64,000 nucleotides of DNA from Cristatella mucedo (Eukaryota; Bryozoa; Phylactolaemata; Cristatellidae): positions 4,504,501-4,568,500 of the forward strand of contig WPIO01000025.1 of NCBI GenBank assembly GCA_009760855.2. Direction: 5' to 3'. The notes under the pieces were generated by a model that did not search any database, was not told the DNA's origin, and saw nothing but the letters and a program-made list of their open reading frames with translations. Within the stretch, counting starts at the first letter, position 1. Each line of letters opens with the position of its first letter. Below, in pieces: positions 19,270 to 64,000 of this stretch. The translations under genes and the position numbers were made by a program.

Positions 19270-22200
19270 TAGTTCTCCCTCAAGCGTTGCTGTGAATCTC
19301 TTTAACTTGGTGGTCATTAGGCCTGCTATAATTCTGCCGGCCCAAATTAAAACTTGTCTTTGTAATCCTCGTAATATGCAATACACCCCTATTAATAAGC
19401 GACTTTATTTCTAAAAAAAAAGGCCTCGACCTGCTCGCCTCAACCAAAACTTGGCTAAAATCGGTAAACTGCACGACTATTAATGATGCAACCTCGGCAG
19501 GCTTCTCCTTCTTTCACACTTCTAGATCAATCAAAACTGGAGATGCAGTCACTACATACGGTCGTGCTTCCATTTCAAGCCGTTTGCAGTCCCTTCGAAG
19601 TAGTCTTTCGAATCTATTGTTTTGAGTTCATCTGACAACAAGTTACAATGGTGGCAGTAGTCTTATCGTCATCTAGGTACCAAGTCCTCCTTTATCTCAG
19701 ATTTCTCTGATCTCATTTCGATTTTGTGTGCAAGAAATCAATCTTTCCTCGTTATGGGTGATTTCAACATTCATTTTGATAACTTACCTGCTGTCTTCAG
19801 CACCGAATTTCGTGAACTGACTGACTCTTTGTCTCTCGTGGCTCATGTGCATGGCCCTACTCACATCAAGGGTCACACGCTCGATCAAATTTTCTCGAAC
19901 TGTACGCTATCATAACCAATTATTACTAAATTTTGCTTATCTGACCACATGCAGATCTCATCCGGTCTACAATGTGTGCCCTCCTTGTCATCTAAAATCA
20001 TCTGTGAATTGCAAAACCTCAAGACCCTTGACATCGATGCTGTCCGTTCGAGAATATCTGCTTCGCCTCGGCTGCTCAATCCCCCTTCTAACCTGTCACC
20101 ATTGGTGGATTGCTACAATACGACACTGGCTGACCTACTCGACGAGTTTACACCTCTAAGCACACTGTCTGCCCTCGCCAAGACTACCCATAGTTTACCG
20201 CAGACATTAACCTATCTAGGTCTATTAAGCGCAAGCTTGAAAAAGCGTACACAAGAATCAAGACTGAGTGTCCATCGACTGACATATGAGGACTACTGTA
20301 AATCGTACCAATCGATCCTAGCAAAGGCCAAGTCTGGCTTCTATAAAAACATTGTTGAATCACAGATGCAGAATCCAAAAATGCTGATGTCAACGATCAA
20401 CCATCTCCTTAACCGCTTCCAGGTTAGCTCATTACCTAGCGATCCTTGTGATGATACAGCTGATTGCTTCTCTAGCTCCTTTGCCAACAAGATGGACAAA
20501 ATCAGGGAGTCCATCCTTAAGGTGGCAGCAACCCCCCTGGAATCCTGTCCCTCAATTCCATGCAGCACCTTAATGTCTACATTCAAGAAGGCCACTAATG
20601 ACATCGTTCTGAAGCCCATATCCCAATCAAAAAAGACAACTAGTCTTCTAGACCCTATTCCCACAGCTCTGCTTCTGCGATGCATAGATCTACTGTTGTA
20701 ATGCATGACTAACATAAAAAATGTTATTAGCCTCAGGTCATGTCCCAGCATCTTTCAAGAAGGCCATAGTCAGGCCACTACTCAAGAAAGCAACACTAGA
20801 CCAAGAGAACTTAAGCAATTTTCTTCTGCGCACTCTACCTTCTACCGTTCCTATCAAAGACACATGAACGAGATGTAGCAGGTCAGCTGAACTGATATAT
20901 TGAAACTTCAAACCTTGCTAGTAACTTCCAACCTGGTTTTAGAGCTAATCACTCAAAAGAGTCAGCATTGCTTCGGGTGTATAACGACTTACTTAGGAAT
21001 GCAGACTTAGGGAGTCTCTCTGCTTGTTTTGCTCGATCTTTCGGCAGCTTTTGGTACTATTGATCATTAAGTCCTTCTTGAGCGCCTCTCCTCTCACCTG
21101 GGCATCACTAGCACTGCATTGCAATGGTTCAGGTCCTATTTCAGAGGGAGACTCCAGAGTATTGATGTAAATGGACACAGCATCTGAGGAACCTCTGAAG
21201 GGTACCCCAGGGTTCTGTGCTTGGTCCCATTCTTTTCACGGTTTACTCTCCCTCTTGCCAATGCGATTGCCAGGCACAATCTAGGCTTTCACTTATATGC
21301 AGACAGTTGAACCATTGCTTTGATCCCTCCCAGCCGTCCAGCACGTCGTCAATTTCTCAATACCCTTGCTGTATGTATTGATGACATCCACATATGGATG
21401 GCAGCATTTTTTTTACACTGAATGATGATCAAACTAATTTACTAGTTATGGGCAAACATAGTGTGATTCAGAAATTTGAAAGGTTAATGCTCACAATCGG
21501 CTCTGCCAGTATACGCCCTGCTGAATCTGCACACAATTTAGGTGTCCTGTTCCAAAGTGACCTTTCATTTGACAACCACATCAGCTCCACAGTCAAGTCT
21601 GCCTACTTTCAGCTACATAACATTGCTAAAATTCGGGCTTGTTTATACAGGGATACCACTTCTAAATTGATCCATGCATTTTGACATCCCGTCATGACTT
21701 GTATAACTCACTACTTGCTGGCCTACCGGCCTGTGCAATGGACAAGCCTAGCTGCAGAGTTTGCGTAAGCTGTAATCATAGCTTACGCAAACTCTGCAGC
21801 TAGGCTTGTCCATCATGAGCATCGCAGCTACCACATCCCACCACTTTTCTCCGACCTGCACTGGCTCCCATTCAAGCAACGCATCGACTTCAAGGTTTTT
21901 CATTCACTTTTAGGTCCCTTCATTCTTTGGCTCCACCCTACCTATCAGATCTACTCGACTACCAGGCTAAGCATCGTACCACCCGCTTTCGGAATCTAAC
22001 TTTACCTATACCTCGTACGAATCTCATATCCTTTGGAGACCACACCTTTAGTTGGTATACTCCCAGAGCCTGGAACTCACTTTCGACTTGCATCACATCT
22101 CGTGACTTGACCATATAAAAAAGAAACTAAAAACGCATCTATTTATCATAGAATTTAGTGGGCCCATGTGATTTTTCCTTCATGTGCTTATGTAAGCTGA

Positions 22201-22455
22201 CATTGTGCATGCTGCCACCAACCATATTTACATGCTGGCCCTGTGCATGTCACTCCTAACCATGTTATGCTTGCTGTCATTGAGTACGCTGTCACTAATC
22301 ATTCGATCGTGCTTCCTTTTCAGCAAATGTAATGTAAAAGTGCATAGAAAAAGATTTTGAGTTCTCTGAGGGCAACATATCGAGTGTATTAACTATTTCA
22401 GAATATTGGCTAATGTTGTTTATCGTCACAATTTTCGGGTGCATTATAATAATAA
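19270..22455 (+). mobile_element. Longest LINE copy (endonuclease + reverse transcriptase), heavily mutated
   Basis: Broken frames run from the apurinic-type endonuclease domain (a LLASTKTWL-type motif near 19430, MGDFNIHFDN at about 19754, GPTHIKGHTLDQIF near 19853, a SDH-type motif near 19940), through the reverse transcriptase (a FQPGFRANHS-like block near 20930, a YFRGRLQS-like block near 21140, a degraded YADD region near 21295), to the C-terminus (AWNSLSTC near 22070). A tail with GAGTTCTCTGAGGGC lies near 22360. Numerous stops make it non-functional. It gives the fullest view of the family's domain order. A perfect inverted duplication lies at 21739-21812. Confidence 0.82.
21739..21812. 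repeat. Perfect 33-bp inverted repeat with 8-bp spacer
   Basis: The left arm 21739-21771 (starting TGGACAAGCCTAGCTGCAG) is exactly complementary to the right arm 21780-21812, around the spacer GTAATCAT. The right arm is in the normal orientation of the LINE coding strand, as comparison with 42045-42095 shows. The left arm is therefore an inverted copy that replaced or interrupted the expected sequence. Confidence 0.95.
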
Positions 22456-24662
22456 TAAAATTAACGCAGAAGAATATTTATCGGTAGGAACTAAACGATA
22501 AAAGTACGACCCGACATCCTATGCTAGCAGTATCTGATCGCGTCGATGTGACGTCTGTGACACCAAAACAGGAAACACGTGCCCTGCTTTGGTGGCCGGT
22601 TTTTTGGCTAGGATGTGAAAGCGAAAGTACTCTAAGATTGGCTCCTGTCTAAGTAAAACACTTCTCCGTAAGGACGCACTCTGCCCATGTCCGCTCCAAG
22701 GAAAAGCTCAAAGAACTGTCGTGCTAAAGTGGCAGCTGGATGAGAGGGCTCGCCCCATCTGCCTGCGACTTCTTTACTCCAACCACCAATCAGAAAGTAA
22801 CAAGAAAACTAAAAGACCATGAAATGTTTCCAGACCGCATAATTTTCAGATGAAAAAATTCGCAGTGCTTCACTATAATACACTGGCAATTGCAAGGCCT
22901 ACGTCCAACGTCAGCAAACACTACTGAACGTGCACGAACGAGACTTCCAACTAACTATGCGAGTAAAGTTAGCTGGCTTCCGCATCAAGCAACTCGTTGG
23001 CGCAGGAAATGCCGGGCAAAGCGTGCGGTTCCCAATGAAAGATCAAAGAATGCATTCGCGTTTACAAGGCGGGGCGAAGTAGATATTAAGTGAGAGGCCC
23101 ATTGCAACAACAAAAATACCCAGACAAAAGTGGGCCCAGGCACGCGCGGCTGTTCTACAAACTGAGATTTTTCTTATGGTCTCCATGCAAAACAGGTCGA
23201 CTACCATACCCTCCTTACCTTCAGACCACATTTTCGACCGAGCGCGACCGCTAGTTGGCGGGACAAATTTAACGCGAATAGAATAATGGAAACGCTATGA
23301 GTGATTTAGTAATTGTGACCTTCAAATCTTGGCTCTCCTGTGCATCTTTAAATAAAATTAAATAAACATAAGCAACTTCTGTAGTGCTCTAAGAGAACTT
23401 AATCTCAATTTAGGCGCTTCAAATTTGCCTTAGTGCTCGAGCTCACGACCTCGACGGGGTCAAATACAATGACCTTTACCTCAGTCGTCAAAGGCAAGCC
23501 CCTTAACCACTGGGCCAACCAGGGCGCCGCTAAAGAGGTGGTTTTCATTCGAGCTTGCTATTAACAGTGTAGTGGACCTTTGCCTGTCGGACTATTATTC
23601 GGTATTCTGGATCTAGAAGCGCACTAGCTCGCAATCTGAGACGCTGACTCCCGGGACCGAACGGCGACCGGACGCTGTAGCAAAGAAGGCAGATGGGTGA
23701 GCGAATTCCGACATCCTGAACGAGCTTTCGGCCCATCCATTCAAACTGCTCGACACTGCTAACAGCTGTCGTTTCTTTGAACACCTATGGGCTATCGTGC
23801 CTCGCTATTGCGTTTATTTTGGTTAGTATCTAAGCCCGGGAATTTTGACCGTATCCTGTCGAGGTTTATCATCTTCAGGTTGAAGTGGGTGGCCAGTGTT
23901 CTGGAATGTTTTTTGCGCCCTCGTTGTCGTTCGCTGCTCGTTCTATAGGATTGCAGAAATCCCACCACTCTCTTTAGTTTTGATATATTTCTGTGGATAC
24001 GTCGTTCCCTGAAGTTGCGACGTGGCAGTTACGCATCGCTGGCTTTTATGCCAATTCCCTTTCTATAAGCTAGAAGGCGGCGATATCCACGTTAACCGTC
24101 AGCGCAGTCGGTGCGGTCTAATCTTTACAGAAGTGTATGCTTTTAGAATAATTTGGGTTCGAGCCGCGCCTACCTACGCTCCCTCCCATTCCAGACTGCG
24201 CCGCGTGGGCGTGGCTGCTGTGCTCAAGAAACTACGCTCGATCGAAGAGTCGTGTAAAATTAATAGCAAACGTCGGCTGACTTCAAACAGCCTCGCCCTG
24301 CCTGCCCGACAGCCTTTAGGGGGCGCCATCTGCTTTTCTTCTTGCTCCGCTGGAGCTGCCCAAATCGACCAGCTTCGAACCTACTCGCTGTGTACATTCG
24401 ACCAACACGATTACTAACAGCTACGTCGCAGCGCGTAAGCTCGACTTTGTTTCATCCATGGAAATCGAATCTTTGTGTGCAGCTCGTGCGTGCGTCTGGG
24501 TCTTGTGTGCTTAGTGCTGCTCGCATGAGCTAGCCTTCGCAGACAGCTCATCGAATTCGGTCACTTTATCCTGTGACCACCGAGCCAGACCACCTACCCC
24601 TCTCCTGCCCTCTGCTGCTAGCCTTAGCGAACAGCCAGTCAGCGATCGTCTTTGTTTTGTAG
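22456..24662. other. Intergenic region upstream of MPI
   Basis: Apart from a decayed SINE at 23380-23528 no gene is recognised. Open frames at 22890-23093 and 24022-24417 show no known motifs. From about 24170 the DNA becomes GC-richer, with GGGCGTGGC-type boxes, consistent with an MPI promoter or leader; this is inference. Confidence 0.4.
23380..23528 (-). mobile_element. Decayed tRNA-derived SINE, family A
   Basis: The minus strand shows the family pattern: TGGCCCAGTGGTTAAGG as A box, a weak B box around CGTGAGCTCGAGC, then GCGCCTAAATTGAGATTAAG and TTCTCTTAGAGC of the LINE-like tail. A short insertion with its own TCGA-containing repeat separates the boxes. It is more diverged than the other three copies. 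Confidence 0.62.
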
Positions 24663-32511
<7,849 letters not shown>

Positions 32512-33930
32512 TGTGCGGTCCGGATGCTCCGGCGATGCTGGCTGCAAGGCGAGCGACCGGGACTTTCTCTGTTGGCGTCGAGAAGGTGGAGGAGACGTGG
32601 ACTTTTGGAACTTTCCAGCAAGTTTAGCGGCGTAGCCGGTGGTCGCGTGTCAGCGCACTGTACTCGGCGAGCGTACATACTGCTGCGTGTCGGGGCGTTG
32701 GGTCTTTTCTGTAGTCGTTATCTCCCCTTGTAGCCTTCAGTTCTCAGTTCTTCAGTTCGACAGCCCTCGGCAGTCGTCGATGTCACGTGATGCCAGCGGC
32801 TTCGCTTGTGCTCTGCCGAGTGTGCTGCCGTGCGGACCGGTAAACTGAGGTCCGTACCGGCACGGATGACCGTCTGCTTCTGTAGCCACCGTCACTTGTA
32901 GCGCGGCCCGGACTTGCAGCCCTGATGCTCAGGCCGTAGTAGAAAGTCGGTTGCGAGTAAGCATCCTAAGATGTGTTGTTTCGTGTTGATCTCGTTTCCC
33001 TCCTAGCCGAGTGTACCTTCTTTTTTAAACTTTGGCAGCATGCAGTTGTACGTGATCACCCAGATCTTTTGTAATTAAACAGTCATTCTTGGGGCGTCAG
33101 CAGCAACGTCCAATGCTTTCTTTTTTGTCATTCGTCATTCTTTTCTATTTAGCTTTGTACTTTGCAAGGATCCTGCCCTCCAGGTTCGAATGCCTTTGGT
33201 TAGCCAAGGTCGGCCAGATGTGTGACTCATCGCATGGCACCAGCTTGAGCTTGGCTGTGAATACGATCTTGGTTTTGTCTCTCCCTGGTCCTTATGAGCT
33301 TATGGTGTCGTTGTTACTTCTTCGCCTCACAAGCCAACATGCGTCAAATACAGGCTGCCGTAAACTCACAAGCTGCTCATTGGTGAGAGTCTGTCACGTG
33401 CCTGCTCACGTGTCCAAGAGGGCCGCCGTTTTTACGAGTTTTAAGGCCTTGGTACAAGTGACTCTATGCTCTGTTGCAATTTTTGGCCCTGGGTAGAAAC
33501 TGCTATTTTGAAATTGGTTATTCCTCAGAATTCCTCAGTGTAGACAATTGCCATACATTCCCCGAAAACTTGGCTTGTGTGATCAGGACTGTGATACATT
33601 CGTAATTTGTACTTCATTTCAAATCTTTTGGTTCACATTACGTCAGAAAAAACAAAGGAGTTAAAAATTATCATAACCGAAGTTATACAAAAAGGACCCC
33701 AAAGATTTAAAGGTGAGCAGTTGTTCAGAAACGTTATTATACTCTAAATCTACTATGACGAATCAGTTCCCAAGTTTCGACTGCCATCGTGCTCTGTTAA
33801 ATCTCATGCACCCTTGGTAGCTGAGCTCCAAGTCGGTTAAATTCTGATGGAAGGGCTCACGTTGCTCCAGGTCCCGCGAATCACGGATACTTTTTTGTGG
33901 AAACGGCAGGTTTTTGGCAGTTAAAATGTT
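32512..33930. other. MPI 3'-UTR and intergenic DNA
   Basis: No further gene is recognised. An ATTAAA hexamer at 33074-33079 is the first plausible polyadenylation signal after the MPI stop. A 135-codon open frame at 33089-33496 is hydrophobic but matches nothing I know and has atypical context for a gene. Confidence 0.4.
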
Positions 33931-34113
33931 TAGTGCTGCCATTTGGGCTAGGCCATAGGAGGTCATAGCACGGCAACACGGAAGCGAAATTGCATGAAAT
34001 TTGATGGATAAACTTGGCATACCGTTCCCTATAACGTGCTACCGAAACCGCAGTTGCATGACACCTATTATTGAAATGGCAGCTGTATCGCAATTTGAAA
34101 TTGCATTAAAAAA

Positions 34114-34605
34114 GCCTAGATTGTGCTTGGCAATCACACCAGCAAGAGGTAGAGTATACACGTGTAAAGAAATGGACCTAGCACGGAGCCCTGCAGTACC
34201 CCATATTTCAGAGATACCTCGGATAATCTTTGTCCATTCACATCAATATTCTGGAGTCTCCCACTGAGATAGGACCTGAACCAGTGCCAATGATGCCAAG
34301 GGGAGATGAGAGGCGCTCTAGAAGAACTTAGTGATCGATAGTATCAAAAGCTGCTGAAAGATAGAGCAAAACAAGCTCTACACTCTACCCATGTCTGCAG
34401 CTAAACACTCTACCCATGTCTGCATTCCTAAGTAGATCGTTGCATACCCTAAGCAATGCTGACTCTGTAGAGTGATTAGCTCTAAAGCCAAACTGGAACT
34501 TACTAGCAAGGTTTGAAGTTTCGATATACGAGTTCAGCTGGTCCGCCACGACCCGTTCCAGTGTTTTTGATAGGAATGGTCGAAGGGAGACTGTGTGGTG
34601 TGGAA
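34114..34605 (-). mobile_element. LINE reverse-transcriptase fragment inserted in tandem repeat
   Basis: The minus strand carries SLRPFLSKTLERVVADQL, SNLASKFQFGFRANHSTES and ALLRVCNDLLRNADMGRV, and DNA similarity to 42570-43050 continues down to the GVPQG/YADD-adjacent region. A local duplication of ACACTCTACCCATGTCTGCA (about 34379-34424) and deletions disrupt it. An A run at 34107-34113 marks its left edge. Confidence 0.8.
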
Positions 34606-34775
34606 TAATAAAAATAATAATAAACAATGCACTCGATCAAGCGCCCACAGAGAGCTCAATCTCTTTCTAGGTGCTTCACATTTGCTGCAAAGGGAAACGC
34701 GATTGAATGGTGATAATAATGTAATAATAATAATAATGCACTTGATAATGCGCCCTCAGATAACTCATCAAAAGC
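34606..34775 (-). mobile_element. Two nested LINE 3' tails
   Basis: Two successive minus-strand tails are visible: (AAT)n near 34607-34622 followed by GCGCCCACAGAGAGCTCAAT and TCTTTCTAGGTGCTTCAC, then a second (AAT)n near 34716-34736 followed by GCGCCCTCAGATAACTCA. Both represent the LINE end, suggesting repeated insertion at the same spot. Confidence 0.65.
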
Positions 34776-35709
34776 GTAGTTGCTCAAAGTCTATTGTGAA
34801 AATGGCTGCATTATCGAAGTTCCATTATGTTGGGAGACTGGCTGGCCCGGGCCATAACATGAGAAAGCAGGCGGTTGAAATTAAGTGGGTAAATTTGGCA
34901 TACGGGTTTACTACAGCGGGAATCTAAACCGCAGATGCGAAACGCTTATTGCAGAAATGGCAGCTGTAGCGAAGTTTGACTATTTAGGACCGCCTTTTGG
35001 ACCGGGCTACGGTAGGCCATAGCATATAAACTTGCAAGCGAATTTGCCTGGAGTTTGTCGAGTAAACTTGGCGTACTGCTCTATATTTTGGAATCAAAAC
35101 CGCAGTTGCGAGCACTTCGTGGAAATTGCAGCTGTATTCGAATGTGTAAAAATGCTGGCTGGCCCGGGCCATTTGAGGCCATAGTGCGATATCTCGAAAG
35201 CTCGATTGTTCTAAATTTGGTGGGTAAACCCGTTAAACCAATCAAGATTTAGCTTCAAAGATGACATCCTGCTGTAAATTGTGCAGCAGTTCTCCATCAG
35301 TCTCGACCAGCTGTACTTACTTAGTCGTGTGCCTAATGATTGTCCAGGAAGCCCCGAACTATTACGACAAATTGTTCCAAGTGGCTTTCTACTTACTAGT
35401 GAACTGGTTTCTGAGTTCATTCACAGAAGACCTAATGCAATTATTAATGTACACCCCGAACGCAAAAGTATTTGGACTATCCAGATTTGCTCGACTAGCA
35501 TCTTTTCCTAAGCCTTCGACTTGACTGAAGCTGGTGTGCTGGTTCAATCTGATAGTTAGTCGATACCCAAGTAAGAATTGCCACGATGCTTGGGCAACAT
35601 ATGTATAATGTACCCAAAATTAGCCCAAACCACTCTACATACCTTTAAAATGGCTGTATTGGCCAGAATAGAGCCTCGAGAAACAACCCTTTAAATAAAT
35701 ATTAGTTGT

Positions 35710-35758
35710 AGCCTCTGGAAAGCAACCACCTTACCTAGTGTGCCATCACGACTCACCG
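35710..35758 (-). mobile_element. Fragment of SINE family B
   Basis: About 50 bp match the 5' end of family B on the minus strand (GTGAGTCGTGATGGCACACT, then AAGGTGGTTGCTTTCCAG). The B box and the tail are missing. Confidence 0.5.
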
Positions 35759-36161
35759 TTCATGAGTTTATGCTGGAACCGTGAGGCTGCGAATGAGCCG
35801 GAGCTGTACTGAGGATTTTTAATTTCACCGAGAAGAGCCCACCCATCAGTCATGCCCAAGGCCACCGAACTGTCGAGCTTCGTGAGGAGTAAAATCAGGG
35901 CACTGCCCAAGGTCAAATTGTTACTTTATCACTTCCGGGGAGTACGATTTCTTAAAACGTGAGGAAGATAGGGAAGGCCGGAGCCCCGAAAATGCTATAC
36001 GATCAGCCTCTCCCGTGCTACTACTACTAGGAAGGAAATGCCATCCTAAAGCTTTAGTCATTGAAGAACCGTTTTGCTTCGGCGAAAGCTCTGTTAAACG
36101 CATGCATGCATCGTCTGCGAAGCGAATTAGCGGTTGACTTGGTCTCAGAAGGCGATTATAA
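35759..36161. other. Intergenic stretch without recognised features
   Basis: No gene, repeat family or RNA motif was recognised between the SINE fragments at 35758 and 36162. Short open frames lack family motifs. Confidence 0.35.
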
Positions 36162-36305
36162 TTCATTTTTAATTCATTTATATAGCGCCCCGAGAGAACT
36201 TGATCTATTCAGGCGATTCAAATATGCCTCGGGGCTCGAGCCCACGATCTCAGCTAGACCTTGGTCGGGGCGAGCACCTTAACCGCTAGACCAAACCAGC
36301 TCGGA
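36162..36305 (-). mobile_element. tRNA-derived SINE, family A (well preserved)
   Basis: On the minus strand: GAGCTGGTTTGGTCTAGCGG, TTAAGGTGCTCGCCCCGACC, B-box GTGGGCTCGAGCCCC, then GAATAGATCAAGTTCTCTCG and GGGCGCTATATAAAT, ending near an ATGAATTA-type tail. The A box closely resembles tRNA-Glu. Confidence 0.82.
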
Positions 36306-36433
36306 TTAGATTAGGCTGGTCTGCCTTCTCGAGCTAAAAATAAAAAAACCTCTTTTGTCGGCAAAGAATACGGTACGTTGCTTACAGTGGACTAAGGTTC
36401 GAATCCATTGCACTGCTGACGATTGGAGTATAG

Positions 36434-36688
36434 TTGTATGGAGTGAATACAGAAAATTCACGCTCTTTCCAAACTACAAAAGAATGCTTTAGGTGCGCCG
36501 GCGACCCAACAAAACCTGCTCACCCATATACCTGTAGCCAACAGTCAAATTCCAAGGAAAAAGTCACGGAATGGGGGTGCATCAACAAAAACGGCGCCTG
36601 CACCAGCATACCGGGCATTACAATCCAAGACGTCTTTTTAGACCTTCAAAAAGTAGGACAAAAAGTGCGATGGCACTCCGTGTACTGA
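36434..36688 (+). CDS. Unrecognised 84-codon open frame, six cysteines
   Basis: The frame opens MYGVNTENSRSFQTTKECF and includes CAGDPTKPAHPYTCSQQS and WGCINKNGACTSIPG. It has a cysteine pattern more structured than most chance frames here, but no signal peptide, no recognised domain and no exon-like splice context. It could be an exon piece, transposon-derived, or random. It lies between a SINE and a Tc1 remnant. I assign no function. Confidence 0.2.
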   Translation: MYGVNTENSRSFQTTKECFRCAGDPTKPAHPYTCSQQSNSKEKVTEWGCINKNGACTSIPGITIQDVFLDLQKVGQKVRWHSVY

Positions 36689-36779
36689 ATTATATTTTCC
36701 ACACGAAAACTATCCTAAGCACATCACCGAAAACGTAGTTCTTTTATATACAATTAATCAGAATTCGGTTACCCTGCCA

Positions 36780-36950
36780 TGCTGGTTATGGACTAGCCAA
36801 GTCCTGACTTGAACGAAATCGTGCATTTGGGGGATGAAGTCGGGCGACGGTTACGGCAGCAGGCCGTCCATATCACGACTTTTGTTGTACGCCTCGGTGA
36901 GTCTGACAAGTCGTTGCAAATAAGGGAGGTGCAACGTCATATTAGCACAA
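36780..36950 (+). mobile_element. Tc1-like transposase fragment
   Basis: A plus-strand frame reads SPDLNEIVHLGDEVGRRLRQ after an in-frame stop, matching the SPDLNPIEHLW-DEL-RR-R block of Tc1-type transposases around the third catalytic acid. The following ~100 bp may be the helical C-terminus. It is a different, more diverged copy than those at 4985 and 30960. Confidence 0.65.
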
Positions 36951-38255
36951 ATCAAGTATGTGATAATTGCGAGAATATGTTGCTTATTTTCATTCAACCA
37001 GTGCGCATAGCTTGGGTTACACAAATGCTCGATATTTACTCGATGTGCCGGTGAGTAGGCGGCCGTCATTTCGGCTGTCCCAGCCGTCCAAATACGTACG
37101 AGTATATCAATATATAACAGTCGGAGCAGAGCCCTTGCAGCAGATACACTTAAGAACTTCTGCAGCTTCATTTCTAGACTCTGACCGTAGTTCGATTCAC
37201 CTTGCAATCGTGATAACATTCGAGGAGAGGCTTTCCAGTAGTTTGACTCGGTCGATTTCGTACATTGCAACATTTTTTGCCAATAGATATTTAATTTGGT
37301 GTGCACATTGTAAATAAAGCAGTACTATATCCAATCAAATTTGGAGCTTTGAATAAGATGATTTCTGGTATACTTTCGTTGGCTAATGGTGGAGAGTACA
37401 ATTGGCTCAGGTCCTTTCTATTCTCGATGTGATAATAACCACGCACACTATCTGGAAATTATGTGGCGGCTGTTCTCTACTTAGTGTAATATTAAATTAA
37501 AGAATAAGCTATTAGCAGTTGAATCAGGCTTATTGTCTTGGATTTACGGTGGATTGTGGTTGTGGGGCGAGTGTGAGAAATGTATCAGCTGGCCAGTTTC
37601 CTCACTAACAACTGCTTGAGGTTCAGGAGAAGGAAGCCTCCACAGGAGGTAATAATTATGCTCAATCCATGTCTTGGATTACGGACTGCTTATCCAAGTG
37701 GCTAGCTAAATTTTTTTGCTAGTTCCCAGGTTTGCTAGGCTACACAACTCAATGTAGGCACGGCTGCCGAATGCTCAATGTAGGCACGGCTGCCATTAAG
37801 CCTACACTGTTGTCGATTATATGATCGCCGGGTGTCTTTAAAACCAAGAAATCGTCGGCCATGCACGGGTCTCATTTTCAGGGGGAGAGGGAGAGAGATA
37901 CCCCCACACCACACTTGGTCAGATAGTTTGGGTAACAAGGTCATTTCTTCTCCTATTCACCATAGCAGAACTGGCAGCAGACATTTAACAGGCGGAAAAT
38001 CGGTTACAATGTTCCATCGATTCCCAACTGCTTGTCCAATCGTCAGTAGAGTCCGTTTAAAAGTTATGAAAAATCGATCAAAACAGCCATCTAAGATGCC
38101 CACTGCTGCACCACGCCTAGACGGCGGTGGCTGCACGTAGGAGAGCAAGCTACGAGTCTTGAGTGTTTGCTTGCTATTATTTACATATCATATACAGAGC
38201 ATGCATACATAGCAGCAGCGCAGCAATAGCGTCCGGAGTGCGGTGACATCACGGG
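36951..38255. other. Intergenic DNA downstream of THOC2
   Basis: No gene is recognised. A 26-bp-period tandem duplication (CTCAATGTAGGCACGGCTGC twice) is at 37748-37794. The part adjoining 38255 should include the THOC2 3' UTR; no clear AATAAA was seen on the minus strand near the stop. Confidence 0.4.

Positions 38256-64000
<25,745 letters not shown>

Larger units (their letters stand above)
33934..35240. repeat. Diverged ~165-bp tandem repeat array, split by a LINE insertion
   Basis: Shared landmarks recur at roughly 155-170 bp spacing: AACCGCAG (34047, 34926, 35097), GGCAGCTGTA or GCAGCTGTA (34078, 34959, 35127), AGGCCATAG (33950, 35014, 35176), CCCGGGCC-like words (34847, 35000, 35162) and GTAAACTTGG-like words (34007, 34889, 35061). 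At least four partial or complete units are visible: 33934-34115, about 34795-34960, 34960-35127 and 35127-35240. Units have diverged substantially. LINE material fills 34114-34790. Confidence 0.72.

Noticed and set aside
24458-24472. ATG opening MEIES as the MPI start exon
   Set aside because: The phase can be made to fit, but the donor is non-consensus and the residues do not clearly match the family N-terminus.
33089-33496. 135-codon hydrophobic frame downstream of MPI
   Set aside because: The composition reflects T-rich DNA, there is no family match, and it sits where a 3' UTR or intergenic DNA is expected.

Overview
The window is nuclear DNA from a multicellular animal. Four conserved genes are split by spliceosomal introns with clean GT/AG junctions, and much of the remaining DNA is decayed transposon sequence and microsatellite. 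The CtBP protein reads like a protostome (arthropod or mollusc type) homologue; I cannot name the species.

Layout: (1) 174-9859, plus strand: CtBP, a transcriptional corepressor related to D-2-hydroxyacid dehydrogenases. The first coding exon through the stop is present, with evidence for an alternative longer C-terminus. (2) 14898-18181, minus strand: RPA2, the 32-kDa subunit of replication protein A; its first and last exons were not found. (3) 24663-32511, plus strand: MPI, mannose-6-phosphate isomerase, nearly complete apart from a short N-terminal exon. (4) 38256 to beyond 64000, minus strand: THOC2, the scaffold subunit of the THO/TREX mRNA-export complex. Twenty-three exons were mapped down to the stop; the N-terminal part lies outside the window. 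CtBP and RPA2 converge, RPA2 and MPI diverge across 6.5 kb of repeat-filled DNA, and MPI and THOC2 converge. The four genes share no pathway; their adjacency is ordinary animal gene order.

The gaps and introns hold a CR1/L2-like non-LTR retrotransposon family: one 5'-truncated, nearly open copy at 41443-44088, one longer and badly decayed copy at 19270-22455, and many fragments or orphan 3' tails. There are two tRNA-derived SINE families, one of which ends in the LINE's own 3' tail. Also present are Tc1-like transposase remnants, a probable Tigger/pogo-like terminus, a decayed ~165-bp tandem repeat split by a LINE insertion, and long (TG)n, (CA)n and (TA)n tracts.

I see no CRISPR array, operon, prophage or obviously novel multi-gene system. 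The items most worth a second look are the LINE/SINE tail sharing, a perfect 33-bp inverted duplication inside a LINE, the split tandem array, and the alternative CtBP 3' end.
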